Assembly: GCA_013350335.1 (NCBI GenBank)
Contig: CM023540.1
Location: 58,814,962-58,878,961 of the forward strand
DNA from: Chimonanthus salicifolius
Lineage: Eukaryota; Streptophyta; Magnoliopsida; Laurales; Calycanthaceae
Direction of reading: 5' to 3'
Length of the DNA stretch: 64,000 nt
The position numbers and the translations under genes were made by a program. Each line of letters opens with the position of its first letter. The stretch's first letter is position 1. Positions 1 through 11,494 of this stretch are shown here, piece after piece. The notes under the pieces are model-generated. The model had not been told where the DNA came from, searched no databases, and was given only the letters and a program-made list of their open reading frames with translations.

Positions 1-841
1 AATGCGGAATTAATATGAGATTAAAATTACCAACCCTAATCCATTTTTAAGCAAAGAAGTCCATCACAAATAATTAACTTAAATTCAAATGTCCAAAAAT
101 AATACCAAACCATATCAAGATAATTCTAAGTTATTACAGTCCCAAAATGCGAATAACTCAAACTACAATGTCCAAAAATAAAACTTAATAAAGTAAGTCT
201 AAATTATCCAAGCTCCTAAGCTTGGCTCCTTTCGCGTCCTTCGTTCCGTCCATTCCCTGTATCATCATCTAAGGTAGAAGTAGGGCGTTAGTCAACGCGC
301 CCAGTAGGTATTCTGAGTAGGGTCAAACACATGGATTAGTATAAAAATCATAATAGATACATAATGTCAAAATCATGCTAAGTCAATGCCATGCCATGGG
401 TGTCATATGCCATGATTTCCCACCCATCAAACATATCTCAAACACATAGATAATCCTCTTGACCATCTTCTTGGATGGATTTTTCTTTTACATTCAATGG
501 TCCATAACATTTTGGCCAATCTTTTCAATCCAATATGGAACCCCATGGTTTCAGCTATGGAATGGCCGAAACCATGGTTTCCTTAGCCTCTTTTTAATCA
601 ATAACCCTTGTTAAACATTGCATACCTATTCTACGTCTTCTCCGTTTCTTTAGGTCTGATTTTTCTCCTTCCTTAGGGCTTCCTTCTTCCTCCTTCATTC
701 TTCAGTTTCTCTAAGTCTAGAGCTAAAAATGTGAGAGAGAGAGAGATGAGAAGAGGCAATGCAACCCCTTGATCCACCTTGAGAATTCAGCTAAGCATGA
801 TGAGAGAGGGAGAGGGTTTGAGATGAAAAACCCCAATGGAG

Positions 842-1232
842 TGTTCGGCCAAAGAGGTGTGGGTTGAGAGAGGGAGAGGATGAGATGGAAAACTTTCTAT
901 CTTTCTTCCAAAGGAGAGGATCGGCCAAGGGTGTAGAGAGGGAGAGAGGGAGAGGATGAGATGGAAAGTTTTCTATCTCTTCTTCCAAAGGAGAGGATCG
1001 GCCAAGGGTGTAGAGAGGGAGAGAGGGAGAGGATGGGATGGAAAGTTTCCTATCTTTTCTTCCAAAGGAGAGGATCGGCCAAGGGTGTAGAGAGGGAGAG
1101 AGGGAGAGGATGGGATGGAAAGTTTTCTATCTCTTCTTCCAAAGGAGAGGATCGGCCAAGGGTGTAGAGAGAGGGAGAGAGGGGATGAGATGAAACACTC
1201 TCTAGCTCTTTTGGTCTAAGGGAGGATAGGCC
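842..1232. repeat. 77-bp tandem repeat array in element A
   Basis: The phrase AAAGGAGAGGATCGGCC recurs at 910, 987, 1064 and 1141, exactly 77 bp apart, with one degraded unit on each side. Units are GA-rich on the plus strand (CT-rich in the sense of the element) and lie where the other copies have their presumed transcription-start region. Open frames through it are a by-product of the repeat. Confidence 0.9.
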
Positions 1233-1596
1233 AAAGGTGGAGTCTTGTGTAAGCCCTAATCTCCCAACCACCCTCATCACTTCTTGGTCTTTCCCATGTG
1301 TCCCTCGGTTAACCAAGGAGACACATGGCTTACACTTGGCTTTCCCTCCCCCTTCCCAACGGTTTTGTCCAGGGTTTCCATGAGATGGAAACCCTCCATC
1401 TCCCCTTTTTACTCACCTAAGTCCCTTCCACTTCCATGTGACTCACTTGTTTATTTTGACTCACTTCCCATTCAACTCACTTCACTTAAATGAAACACAT
1501 TCCCCTAACTCAAGCACTTGAATTCATTTCCATCTAACTCAAGTGATTTTTAATTCCCAATACAATATAATTCCACTCACCATATTTGAACTCACC

Positions 1597-1744
1597 CATG
1601 GTTGACTAAGTCAACCATGGTAGTTGGCCCTACAAGTTACCTTAGACCACACGCCACCTCACTTGATGAGATGGATTTGGGTCCCACTTGGCCATGCCAC
1701 TTCCATGTCACCTCATACACTTGCCACCTCACTTGATGAGGTGG
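1597..1744. promoter_or_regulatory. U3 palindromes of element A
   Basis: CATGGTTGAC and GTCAACCATG face each other at 1597-1620. Two copies of CCACCTCA...TGAG(G/A)TGG follow at 1653-1674 and 1723-1744. The same palindromes recur in the matching U3 of B, F, J, K and H, so they are conserved features; a promoter or protein-binding role is inference. Confidence 0.5.
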
Positions 1745-2012
1745 ATCCCATGCCTTAGGTCTTAATTGGGTACATGACCTGATTAAATCAATTCATCTTG
1801 ACCCATTGGGTCCCAATTGGGTATTTGACCCAATTAACTACATTTACCCAATTAATTAAAATCAACTCTATCCATGATCCGTTGGATCATAATTGGGTCA
1901 TTGCCCAAATTCTTATTCATCTAACATCCATTCCATCTATAAATCTTAAATTTAACAATTAAAATAGATAATATCCAATATAATAATTGCATTGAAAATC
2001 CGAGATGTTGCA

Positions 2013-2054
2013 GTTTCAATTGTGCTGGGAGAGGACATTATTTAAATGTATGTC
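2013..2054 (+). pseudogene. Copia element 1 gag, first zinc-knuckle remnant
   Basis: A 42-bp island between element A and the Athila-like LTR. One frame gives a knuckle-like string with C, GHY and C spacing (CAGRGHYLNVC). The frame continues after the Athila-like insertion at 12916, and then needs a shift to read KAMNATYENT, the basic-then-acidic stretch that follows the gag knuckle in SIRE-like copia elements. The last five bases, ATGTC, are the Athila-like target duplication. It is too short to identify alone; the call depends on the continuation. Confidence 0.5.
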
Positions 2055-3502
2055 TGGTGTGTAAAAAATTTTACTTTAACGTGTAAGCGCACGAGTCTAT
2101 TGAAGTATAGAGATGCGAGAACGAGGTTGAACCTACAGAAACTTGTGTAAGAAAATCGAAAAAACTAATTAAAAGTCATTAATTAAATCTTAATCTAGTT
2201 AAACCAAAGAGTGATGACTAGTTGGTGATAATGATAAAATTACACTAGACTTGCAAAATGTAAATGAAGCAAATAAAGACAAAACTTAAACAACATAAAT
2301 AAAAGAAGAATTTAATCGGTCGTAAGAAATTACTAAGGTTTCGGATTCCATCATCATTAAATCTATAATTTTCTAATTATCTAGTTATTAATTTCCACTT
2401 TTAGCGTAACAATCTAGAACTCAATCTACTGTTTTCTCAAGGTTTGATCATGTAATCTCATAAATATAATTTTCAAATGTAGATTTTCCTTCGCTTAAAT
2501 GCATAAAATTCTAAGAATTTAATGTATCAAATTTTAATTTAAACGACAATGGATCAAAGAAATAATTCTAAGTATCCAATGTATCTAAATAAATTGAAAA
2601 ACAATAAATCAAAGAAAATTATATTTAATATTTGAAATACCAAGCCTTGATTAATCAAATATAATTATCAACAACGAAAACTACATGATATTAATGGTGG
2701 AAATAATTTATATTTGATAATCAATTGAAGCCAAAATCATAAACATTAAACACATATTAATGGGAATTAATAAACACATAATTGAAAATTATTTCATTAA
2801 CTAGGCTTCATCTTCAACCTTAGCTCAAAAATTAGAAAGACATCATGACCAAATTACAACAAAGAAAAGAGAAAGATAGAACCCATTTAAGCCGTCGGGA
2901 TTTCTGAGCCTTGCTCACTCCTCAACCTTCTCTGCTTCTGTATGAAATCTCCCTTTCAAAACTCAATCCTTAAACTCCTTTATATAGTATTTTGAATTCA
3001 CAAAAACCAAGAAATAAAAAATAAAGACAAATCAAATTTGGCCAAGAATTGGCCATGTCTGCTCCTTGTCTCAAAAGCCATTATCTTCATACTGGTGTAT
3101 TGCTTTGAACAGCCCATGCAGCTGTTTGTATTTCCAATGCATATCTTGAGTTGGTGGAAAATAATCCCACCTTTACATGTCATGCTTGATGAGTTGCATA
3201 CCCATTTTTCTAACAGCTTCACATTTATGATGGCCCACCCAACTACTTGTATTTTGGTAAAAAATCTAGCTTCATTCGGCTGATGCAATCCTTGGAATCT
3301 TTTTGCTCAAACAACTATTGCACATTGGATGGGGTCCCACAAGTTGGTGATTCATCTTATTGGTGTTTCTTGTAGATTAATTACAAAATGCACTACACCA
3401 ACCTAAAAACACAAAAATACACAAATTAGAAAAATTAAATAGCATTAGGTAGCAAGAATAATAATTTTAGGACTAACATATGTAACATTTATGTATTTAT
3501 CA
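2055..3502 (-). repeat. 3' LTR of the Athila-like element
   Basis: Direct repeat of 11519-12910. In element sense it begins TGATAAATAC and ends ACACACCA. A TATA-like CTATATAAAG lies on the minus strand at about 2979-2988; the matching site in the other LTR is mutated. This LTR holds about 55 bp near 2105-2160 that the 5' LTR lacks, so the pair differs by an indel as well as scattered substitutions and is older than the Tekay LTR pair. Confidence 0.93.
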
Positions 3503-3520
3503 AATACCCCCAAATTTACA
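3503..3520 (-). other. Polypurine tract of the Athila-like element
   Basis: Directly inside the 3' LTR, the minus strand reads AAATTTGGGGGTATT before TGATAAAT. This is the usual position and composition of a plus-strand primer site. Confidence 0.75.
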
Positions 3521-5123
3521 TTTTGCTAGTCCTCAAGCAAAATTAACATTAAAGAAATCCTAACAATATCACTTTCGCTGGCACTCTCGATTGCATTTAG
3601 CGTATGCAACAAGTCTTTAAACCCCTAGGTCACCCCTAGTAGACGAGTTATAGTCTTGTGAGGGTTTACAGTGATAACACCCACAAACATCACAAGAATT
3701 TTTAGCAGAAAAACACAAACAAGAATTGTAAACATCATTTGATGCCAAAATTATTTTTTAAAACTCATACTCGAAGTGTTGTGTGATAGCCAACATTACA
3801 TAGCCTTCTTTTTCAAAATGTATCCAAGTTTAATAACCACCATCCGAAAATGCGCTTCGACTTCAAATCTTACTAAGATATATCACTTAGAACAAAATCA
3901 CTCAGAGATTGGCTAATATTTTCTCTCATTTATATGTGAGCAGAATTGATGTTGCAAAGCAAATATCTCATATATCATAAAGAAAGACGGTTTTTCCAAG
4001 AAAATATTGATCTCATGATTGGAATATCATTTACTTAAGAATATTGAATCAAACACCAATATTCCTCTTCATTTATTCTCCACATTATAACCATACTACA
4101 CTCAAGATCAAGTAGGACTTTTCTATTGGTTGTAACGAGGCTCTAGGGGCAAGGTAAATCAAAGGAAGAGTAAATATTTTCAAGGTACTTTTGAGAAGGT
4201 TAGAGGTTTTTTTTTATGTATATGGGATTATTCTTTTAAAATCATTGTATCTCTGTTTCTTTTCTTTTGTTCCATCATTTTTTTTTGGATGTTCCCTTCT
4301 TCTTCTTCTTTTCTCTTGTTTTTTATTTTTAACACATATTTGACCATCCCAAATTTGTCCTCACCATTTCTCAAAAGAAAGGGTAATGGATATGAAATAC
4401 ATACTATTACTCCAATTTCGGAGTAGGGTATGGTTAGTGAGGTGAACAACAAAAAAGGCCTCTACTCAGGCTCAAATTGGGAACTAAAAGGATAATATGA
4501 CCAATAAAGGTAGGCTTGATGGCTTAGAGGGTAAAAAAACTGGCCTATATCATTTCTTAAGTTTCATATGATTTATTTTATTGCCTCAAATAAATTCAGA
4601 AGGAATTTTTGGTGTAATAATCCAATTTTGATGTCATTTTAAGTATTTGACCAAAACAAAGAATAATGAGATCAAAACAAAATTGATGCGCATTTCAAGA
4701 AATTTAGAATTTTATTATAACCCTCAGAAAAATAGACTGGCACAAAAACGTATTTAGGTTATAAGTCTACTAGTATTCTACACGTGATCACATAACTCAT
4801 GCACAATTTTCTTTTTCAAGCTATAGTAACTTGGTTATGCATCATATTGTTCTGATCATAAACTTCAAAAAATATATTTGGAAAAAAATGATGAAAAAAT
4901 TATTGTTCACACATTTAAGCTAAAATATTTTTTTATACACTTTTTTTTTTAATTATTGTTATTTTTTTAATGTAACTTTTGGAACAATGTAACTCCTTAC
5001 CTCGAAACTTGAACTAAACATTGTTCTCAATGTTTCCTTTAAATAAAAAGCCAAAGATGCGTATGCAAATATTGTAAAGAAAATTGAAAGGAATAAAATT
5101 AAAAAGAGTTTGGAGAAAAGATA
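3521..5123 (-). other. Noncoding 3' region of the Athila-like element
   Basis: AT-rich, with no frame that I recognise. Athila-like elements often carry a long region here, sometimes with an env-like reading frame; I see no such frame, signal peptide or membrane segment. Poly-T runs occur near 4205, 4277 and 4940. Confidence 0.6.
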
Positions 5124-5774
5124 TCACCTTGGGTGGCTCCAGTGTGCACTAAAGGTAAACAACATCAAACACATTAGACACATGGTGCAAACTATATAAT
5201 GTTTTTTTTTAAATGAAGAAAAATAATTAAATATAAAAATGACCAACAGAAAACAATCTTTATACACAGGATCATCCAAAAATACTTCTTCCACTTTTGA
5301 TTTTTTCAACTCTAAAAATGGTTTTAACCTTTGACCATTAACTTTAAACACATCACCATTTTTAGGATTTTCAATCTCCATAGCCCTATGAGGATAAACA
5401 TTACGAATGAGGAATGGGCCGGACCATCGAGAACGCAACTTTCCTGGAAATAGATGCAGATGAGAATTGTATAGAAAGACCTTCTGACCAAGTGTGAATA
5501 ACTTTCTCAAAATGTTCTTATCATGAAGTATCTTCAGTTGGTCCTTAAACCTTTTTGCACAGGTGTATGCATCATTCCTAATTTCCTCCAATTCATTGAG
5601 TTGGAGTTTTCTATGAATCTCAGCCTTGTCAAGAGCAAAATTCAAATGCTTGATTGCCCAAAATGCTCTATGCTCTAACTCTACAGGGAGGTGACAAGCT
5701 GTTTCCGTACACAAGTCTATAAGGAGACATTCCAATTGGGGTCTTGAATGTAGTGCGATAAGCCCATAGTGCAT
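5124..5774 (-). pseudogene. Integrase C-terminal region, Athila-like
   Basis: The 216-aa frame carries the C-terminal signature of Athila/Tat integrases: [11 protein letters not shown] near the start, LNELEEIRNDAY in the middle, and LFPGKLRSRWSGPF followed by KVNGQRLKPFL. This domain binds DNA during integration into the host chromosome. Homology ends near KPFLELKK; the roughly 50 C-terminal residues after it are hydrophobic and probably read-through of decayed sequence. It is separated from the catalytic core (5791-6297) by a stop or frameshift, so the protein is broken. Loss of function is inferred from that break. Confidence 0.88.
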
Positions 5775-5790
5775 TAATGAGTCTTAAAGA

Positions 5791-6297
5791 TCAATCTTTC
5801 CTATTTGGAGTTACCATCTTCTCAAGAATGTGCTTGATTTCTCGATTTGAAACTTCAACTTCACCATTTGTTTGTGGGTGGTAAAGAGTTGCAACTTTAT
5901 GAGTAATGCCATAGGTTTTCATTAAATGCTCAAAAGACCTATTACAAAAGTGCTTTCCCCCATCGCTAATAATAGCGCGTGGCATTCCAAATCTGGAAAA
6001 GATGTTCTCCTTCAAGAAGCGAATTACCACCTTGTGGTTATTTGTTTTGCATGCAATCGCTTCTACCCATTTGGACACATAATCCACTCCGACGAGGATG
6101 TACAGATTATCAAATGAATTGGGGAATGGTCCCATAAGATCAATACCCCAGACATCAAATATTTCGATCATCAAGATCGGGTTTAGGGGCATCATATTCC
6201 TTCGTGAAATGCTCCCTAATTTATGGTCTCTCTCACAAGCTACACAGTATGCATGGGAATCTCGAAAAATTGAAGGCCAATAGAAGCCACACTGCAA
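5791..6297 (-). pseudogene. Integrase catalytic core, Athila-like
   Basis: This 168-aa frame holds the integrase core that cuts and joins element ends to target DNA. The three acidic positions are visible: Asp in [11 protein letters not shown], Asp in IISDGGKHF, and Glu in [13 protein letters not shown]. Upstream, [11 protein letters not shown] is the second half of the zinc-binding HHCC motif. Its first half (HDHVCGGHFS) lies at about 6340-6300 in another frame, so a frameshift splits the domain. A stop separates the core from the C-terminal region. The catalytic residues are intact, but no continuous protein is possible. Confidence 0.9.
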
Positions 6298-6599
6298 AAT
6301 TTGGCAGCGGTCTTTTTACCACTAAAATGGCCTCCACAAACATGGTCATGATAGAAACGGATAACATCTTGTTGATCACTCTGAGGGATGCATCACCTAA
6401 TGATCTGATCAGAACAATACTTAAATAAGTACAGATCATCCCAAAAGAAGTATTTTACCTCAGCCAAAATTTTTGATCTATCCTGTTTGGTCCAATGTGA
6501 AGGCATTTGCTTAGTATCAAGATAGTTGACTATGTTAGCATACCAAGGTAACTGGGAGACATGCAACAATTGTTCATGAGGAAAAGTCTCTGTGATGGG

Positions 6600-7003
6600 G
6601 CAAAGAATTGTCAGTAAACTTTGTCACTAATCTGGATAAGTGATCTGCTACAACATTTTCAAACTCTTGTAGCAACAAAATCCATCGGATAAGACAAGAT
6701 TTAGCATTTTTCTTTGATAAAAGATACTTTAATGCAGCATGGTCCGAATAGACTACGACCTTAGCACCCTACAAGATAGGACCGAAACTTATCAAGTGCA
6801 AAAATGACTGCTAACAACTCCTTTTCCGTGGTGGAATAATGAAGTTCAGCATCATTCAGAGTTTTACTGGCATAGCAGATCACATGGGGAAGTTTATTCA
6901 CCCGCTGGCCCAAAACAGCTCCGACTACGTAATCAGAGGCATCGCACATAATTTTGAAATGTACAGTCCAATCAAGAGGTTGAATGATAGGTGTTGACAT
7001 CAA
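6600..7003 (-). pseudogene. RNase H domain, Athila-like
   Basis: The frame at 6761-7003 starts with DWTVHFKIMCDASDYVVGAV, the beginning of a retroelement RNase H with its first catalytic Asp, and continues with the conserved YASKTLNDAELHYSTTEKE. RNase H removes the RNA strand from the RNA/DNA hybrid during reverse transcription. Beyond a frameshift at about 6760, [14 protein letters not shown] and, after a short deletion, [11 protein letters not shown] are still readable down to about 6620. The deletion removes residues normally found between LLLQEF and ENVVADHL. Confidence 0.87.
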
Positions 7004-7072
7004 TGCAGTCTTTAATTTATCAAAAGCATGGATGCAATCATTGTCAAAGACAAATGATATATCTTTGGCAAG

Positions 7073-7892
7073 TTATTTGCATAAAGGTCTAGAAATGTAA
7101 CTAAAACCTTTGATGAACCGTCTGTAAAAACCTACATGACCCAAAAAGGATCTAATTTCCTTCACAGTTTGTGGACAAGGAAGGTTAGAAATTAGATCAA
7201 CTTTGGCCTTGTCAACCTCGATACCTTTCTGAGAAATAACATGCCCAAGAACGATGCCTTGTTTTACCATAAAATGGCATTTCTCCCAGTTGAGAACAAG
7301 GTTTTTCTCTTCACACCGTGCTAACACTAAGGTTAGGTGGTGTAGACATTGATCAAAAGAAGACCCAAATATGGAAAAATCATCCATGAATACCTCTAGG
7401 AACAATTCTACCATGTAAGAGAAAATGATGACCATGCATCGCTGAAAAGTGGCAGGTGCATGGCATAACCCAAAGGGCATTCGACGGTAGGCGAATGTTC
7501 CAAAAGGACAAGTGAAAATGGTCTTTTCTTGATCTTTAGGAGTAACAACGATCTGGTTATAGCCGGAATAACCATCAAGGAAACAGTAGTACGCATGTCC
7601 GGCTAACCGTTTCAACATCTGATCAATGAAAGGAAGGGGAAAAAGGTCCTTCCTTGTCATGGAGTTCAATTTTCGGTAGTCAAAACAAACTCGTCAACCT
7701 GTCTAAACACGGGTTGGGACTAACTCATTCTCATCATTCTTTACTACAGTAACACCAGACTTTTTTGGAACCACTTGAATTGGATTCACCCAATGATTGT
7801 CAGAGATGGGGTAAATGATACCCGATTCCAAGAGCTTCAAAATTTCAGTTCTTACCACTTATTGCATGGCAGGATTCAACCGCCTCTGTGGT
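7073..7892 (-). pseudogene. Reverse transcriptase, Athila-like
   Basis: The open part (7073-7669) encodes the palm: LDGYSGYNQI, CPFGTFAYRRMPFGLCHAPATFQRC, and the catalytic box FMDDFSIF, followed by VLGHVISQKGIEVDKAK and IRSFLGHVGFYRRFI. The N-terminal part at 7670-7892 is recognisable (LLESGIIYPISD, VPKKSG) but broken by several stops, including one just before FDYRKLNS. The metal-binding aspartates survive. The enzyme would copy the element RNA into DNA in cytoplasmic particles. The order protease, RT, RNase H, integrase is that of Ty3/gypsy elements. Confidence 0.92.
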
Positions 7893-8537
7893 TCAAGCGA
7901 GGGTTTGACATTTTTGTCCAGATGAATTTTGTGCATGTACAGAAGGGCTGATGCCTTTGATATTAGCAATGGACCACCCTCTAGCTTCTTTGTGTTCCTG
8001 AAGAACATTTAACAATTCATGTTCCTGATCATCATCCAAATCTGAAGCTATAATGATGGGCAAGGACTCAAACAGTCCTAGAAATGCATACTTGAGTGTG
8101 TCAGGCAGTGGTTTCAAATCCATCTTGGGTGGTTTTTCAATGGATGGGATAAGTGCAGACTCAACAACTAGAGGATTTTCAAGTTTGGCTTTCCACTTAT
8201 TAGTATCCAAAAATGGGGTAGATTCTAACAAAGCATTCACATCCCTGACCAAACTATCATCATCAAAATCCATGCCAAAATTTGCCAGATACTTCTTGAA
8301 AGGGTCATCACTAACGAGTTGCAAAAGCGATTCATGAACTGTACTCTCAATTAGATTTACCTCATACAAGTCCTCTGTGTCTGGAGGTTGTTGAGTCACA
8401 TTGAACACGTTGAGTTCTACAATCATGTTGCCAAATGACAATTTCAACTGTCCATTCCGGTAATTGATTATTGCATTTGAGGTGGTAAAAAATGGTCGGC
8501 CCAAAATTACCGAAATTTGCCCGTTAGTGTTCATCAT
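7893..8537 (-). pseudogene. Protease C-terminal part and protease-RT linker, Athila-like
   Basis: The frame opens with ISVILGRPFFTTSNAIIN, the C-terminal motif of the retropepsin fold, then NGQLKLSFGNM. An acidic linker follows (SDDPFKKYLANFGMDFDDD), then the conserved lead into reverse transcriptase (PPKMDLKPLPDTLKYAFL, EARGWSIANIKGISPS). The last residues after GISPSV are out of frame: a one-base shift just before the RT region changes the reading. The linker is typical of Athila-type polyproteins. It is presumed nonfunctional because both flanks are broken. Confidence 0.85.
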
Positions 8538-8926
8538 AGGTTGTGTGTCAAGGACTATAAGGTCTACTGGAAGTAAAATTTATCAAGCTTGATCAAAACA
8601 TCTTCTATTACACCTCGAGGGATTTTTACTGATCTGTCAGCCAATTGAAGTGTAACAGGAGTGGGTTTCAGCTCTCCTAGTCCCAATTGTACGTATACTG
8701 AATACGACAACAAATTAACACTCGCCCCTAATTAAAGTAAAGCTCGATCAATCGAATGGTCACCAATGACACATGAAATAGTAGGACACCCAGGATCTTT
8801 ATACTTGACAAGAGTTTTCTGTTGAAGAATGGAGCTAACCTGTTTAGTGAGAAATGCTTTCTCTGGGACATTGGTTTTCCTTTTCATTGTACATAGATCT
8901 TTCAAAAATTTTGCAGAAGAAGGCAC
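8538..8926 (-). pseudogene. Aspartic protease N-terminal part, Athila-like
   Basis: The frame at 8732-8926 gives FLKDLCTMKRKTNVPEKAF and GCPTISCVIGDHSIDRALL, the usual lead-in to the Athila protease. The next codon, where the catalytic Asp is expected before LGASVNLL, is a TAA stop (8732-8734). Reading on after the stop gives LGASVNLLSYSVYVQLGLG and ADRSVKIPRGV down to about 8600, then another break. The protease normally cleaves the gag-pol polyprotein in the particle. The active-site codon itself is lost here. Confidence 0.82.
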
Positions 8927-9384
8927 TTGCTGAATAGCATCGAGGAAAGGGATATTAATGCGAACTTGTTAAATATATCTAACACATCACTATATGGTGC
9001 ACCTTTTTTATTCGGAGTTAGTCTCGGTGGGTAAGGAGCTCTAAGATCAAAAGGTCTAGAGGCACAGTCATTCTCTCTTGACTCATGAGGTTTTGGCTTC
9101 TCAGGCTCTACGAGGTGATCAATGCCCACAGTTGGTTCCTTTTGATCTTGTTTTTGGTCAGGGTGTTTTTCTTCCTCATGCATCCTAACTTGGTTGTCAA
9201 ATGTTTTTCCTGACCTAAGGGTAGTAATGGATTTAACATCCTCAAGATGCACACTGGAAGTAGGAGGGTTCCCTACTTCAAACTGACCCTTAGGATTAGG
9301 AACAGGTTGACTGGGAAATTTTCCTTTTTCCCACTCTCCTATTGCATTTGCCAATTGTCCCAACTGAGTTTCAAGCTTTAGCAT
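8902..9384 (-). pseudogene. Gag C-terminal / gag-protease junction, Athila-like
   Basis: The 160-aa frame begins LKLETQLGQLANAIGEWEKG and SQPVPNPKGQF, then SITTLRSGKTFDNQV, all characteristic of the region after the zinc knuckle in Athila-type gag. A hydrophilic, Lys/Glu-rich stretch follows, then RAPYPPRLTPNKKG. The last 20 or so residues, after DIFNKF, leave the expected frame; the real continuation (FLKDLCT) is in the frame starting at 8926. No catalytic function; structural gag. Confidence 0.85.
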
Positions 9385-9937
9385 TGCTTGTGAGTTAGAC
9401 TACGAAGGTTGTTGGATTGACTGCATGAATTACTGGAGTGTATCCTCCAAAGAAGGATTCTGTTGTGAAAAATTGGTTGGTGGAATATGACTAACGTGGG
9501 GGTTTATTTGGTAGATTGAACGGTTGCCCCCCTTGGTTCATTGGAGGTTGATTCTGTCTCCATGAAAATTTTGGATGATTCCGCCAATTGGGGTTGTATG
9601 TGGCAGAGAAAGGGATTCCCTACTGCCTTCCAAAATTGTTGAGTGCATTCGCCTGCTTGGCTGAGCACTCGGACATTGATCCTAAAGAATGTCAGTTTTG
9701 GGCAGTGTGCCCTAGGTTAGAACACATTGCACAAACTTCATACTGCATACCATTGACGGACCTATCATTTGATTCATTGTTAAGGTCTCTACTTTCTTTG
9801 TCAAATTTGCAATTGCGACCTTAACATTGAAGTCATGGCTAACTTCGTACAAGCTCCCCTTTCTGGGTGCCTAAACAGAACTCTATTTTTTAGAGAAATC
9901 CCATTGCTGAGAGTTCTGCCAAATTTTCCAAAAATTG
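9385..9937 (-). pseudogene. Gag zinc-knuckle region, Athila-like, broken
   Basis: No long frame, but fragments read in the expected order. CAMCSNLGHTAQN at about 9720-9680 is a CCHC-type knuckle whose final Cys codon is replaced by a stop (TGA). ATYNPNWRNHPKFSWRQNQ at about 9605-9545 is the Asn/Trp-rich motif that follows it in Athila gag. Several stops and shifts lie between. The knuckle would bind element RNA for packaging. Confidence 0.75.
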
Positions 9938-10678
9938 CTATCCATCAATTTGACTTTGTTTTAAGAATGTCCCACCTTTCATAGATTCTACCATGGTGCG
10001 GTTTGGTGTAGTCAAACCGTCGTAGAAAAATTGTATGAGTCTCCATAGTTCAAAACCACGGTGGGGACATTTACTCAGCAGGTCTTTGAATCTTTCCCAT
10101 GATTCCCCCAATTGTTCACCCTCTTTTTGAGCAAAATTAAGGGAGGTGGTTTTGGACATTGGGAAGAACTTAGATGAAAACTTATTGACCACTTGGTCCC
10201 AAGTTGTGATGGAGTTGGTGGGTAAAGTGTTCAGCCATGATTTCGCTTTCTCTTTAAGAGAGAAACGAAACAAACGAAGTCTCATAGAATCATCAGAAAA
10301 AATTTGGAATTTGAAAGTAGAGTAAATTTCCAAGAATTCTTTGACATGTAAAAAAGGGTCCTCACGATCAAGACCATAGAATGAAGAAAGGAGATGCAAT
10401 AAGGCTGGTTTCAGCTCAAAAGTTGCATTAGTCGCTGGAAGGATTATGCCCGAAGGTGTGTTGGCTGTAACTGGCGAGAAGCAATCTCGAAAGGTTTTCT
10501 CTTGTTCTCCAGCCATTTTAGGTGGTGGAAGTAGACTAACTTTGACTAAGTTTGATTGGGCTCCAGACGTAACGAACGATGGACCGACAGACAGTTCAAC
10601 TCGAACCAAATGATTGGTAGAGTTGCAAACCCAAATACTCATACACAAGCACGAACAAACATGTTCAAACAAATCCAC
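9938..10678 (-). pseudogene. Gag N-terminal and capsid region, Athila-like
   Basis: The 246-aa frame contains a Retrotrans_gag-type domain in its second half: FELKPALLHLL, DDSMRLRLFRFSLKEKAKSW, LNTLPTNSITTWDQVVNKF, then ESWERFKDLLSKCPHRGFE and FFYDGLTTPNRTMVESMKGG. Gag forms the particle in which reverse transcription occurs. The start is uncertain: the first Met is at 10678, but residues before the Met at 10516 (MAGEQEK) look unlike gag. The frame stops near 9938 just before the knuckle region, so the product would lack its RNA-binding part. Confidence 0.88.
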
Positions 10679-11494
10679 ACAAAATATGCCCTAAATCTAA
10701 ATTCTGAATTCATTGACTAACACACACGGATCCTAAAACTCTAGACTGCTCCTAATCTCCTTTACATAAAATTTTACCCTCCGAGGAGAGTTTAACCACA
10801 AGCACAGCCAGGTAAGTTCCCAGGTAAGTGGGGCATCACAATGGAATCTAGTCCTAGCTTACCCTTAGACGTGCTCGATCTCACGCCTTGGTGACAAAAC
10901 TAGCCTAGACATCGTGCTTGAAGCAAAACTATTCACCGGTGGACTAAAAGTAAACTGCATTAGAGAGTGTCCTATTGAGCATGAACAACCCTAAACGATG
11001 GTTCTAGATTGATTTTAGCATACGATGGATGAACCAATTTTACTAATATTTTTTGGATTTTTCTAGTTTTTGTGAATGCAGGACTAAGTTACCAATGTAA
11101 GATTCAAACAAATATGAAAACAATAAGCAAACAATTTAACCTAATGCATGAACTAGCAACCTAAACTCATGAGCAAACTACATATGTAATTTTTTTTATA
11201 TACAAAATAAATGCAAGACAACCTAATAAAATCTATATGAATGTATGAAAAATTAAAAATTTAAAGAAAATGGTTTTGGCACTTACCTTGGCCTGTAGTA
11301 CTTTTTTTTTTGCAATTTTTTTTTTTAAACGTGCAATTCAAAATTCTTGCAAAATTCAAAACACAAAACCTAGGTGGAGACCCTAAATCACATGAAAATA
11401 TGCATGAAACCTAGATCTAGATGCAAAATTCCTAAATCAACAACTAGTAGAAAGATAAAATTAATTGAGATTTAATTTGTTTTCAGATACAAGT
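10679..11494 (-). other. Untranslated leader of the Athila-like element
   Basis: About 0.8 kb between the primer site and gag. No coding signal is seen. It contains T-rich runs near 11300-11325. Long leaders are common in Athila-like elements. Confidence 0.6.

Larger units (their letters stand above)
1..2012 (-). mobile_element. Long solo-LTR-like element A, partial (off left edge)
   Basis: Noncoding block in minus orientation; its 5' end is the right boundary, where the plus strand reads GAGATGTTGCA next to copia sequence. It shares ordered modules with the other long LTR-like elements here: a hairpin CCAAGCTCC/TAAGCTTGG at 208-225, the block with GGGCG...CGCCC arms at about 253-332, a CCCACCCATC block near 420, a GTATGC-type donor near 625, a GA-rich tandem array at 842-1232, and U3 palindromes at 1597-1744. 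No reading frame resembles a protein. The U5 end and left target duplication lie outside the window. Reading it as one LTR of a Tekay-like chromovirus is inference from module sharing. Confidence 0.75.

Noticed and set aside
3038..3283. Frames of 81-96 codons on both strands inside 2998-3288
   Set aside because: They lie inside the Athila-like LTR, recur in the other LTR at 12370-12696 and show no protein features.
4228..4452. Env-like ORF downstream of Athila integrase
   Set aside because: 74 codons, Lys/Glu-rich low complexity, no signal peptide or membrane segment.
9588..9824. Plus-strand frame of 78 codons
   Set aside because: Antisense shadow of the Athila-like gag zinc-knuckle region.
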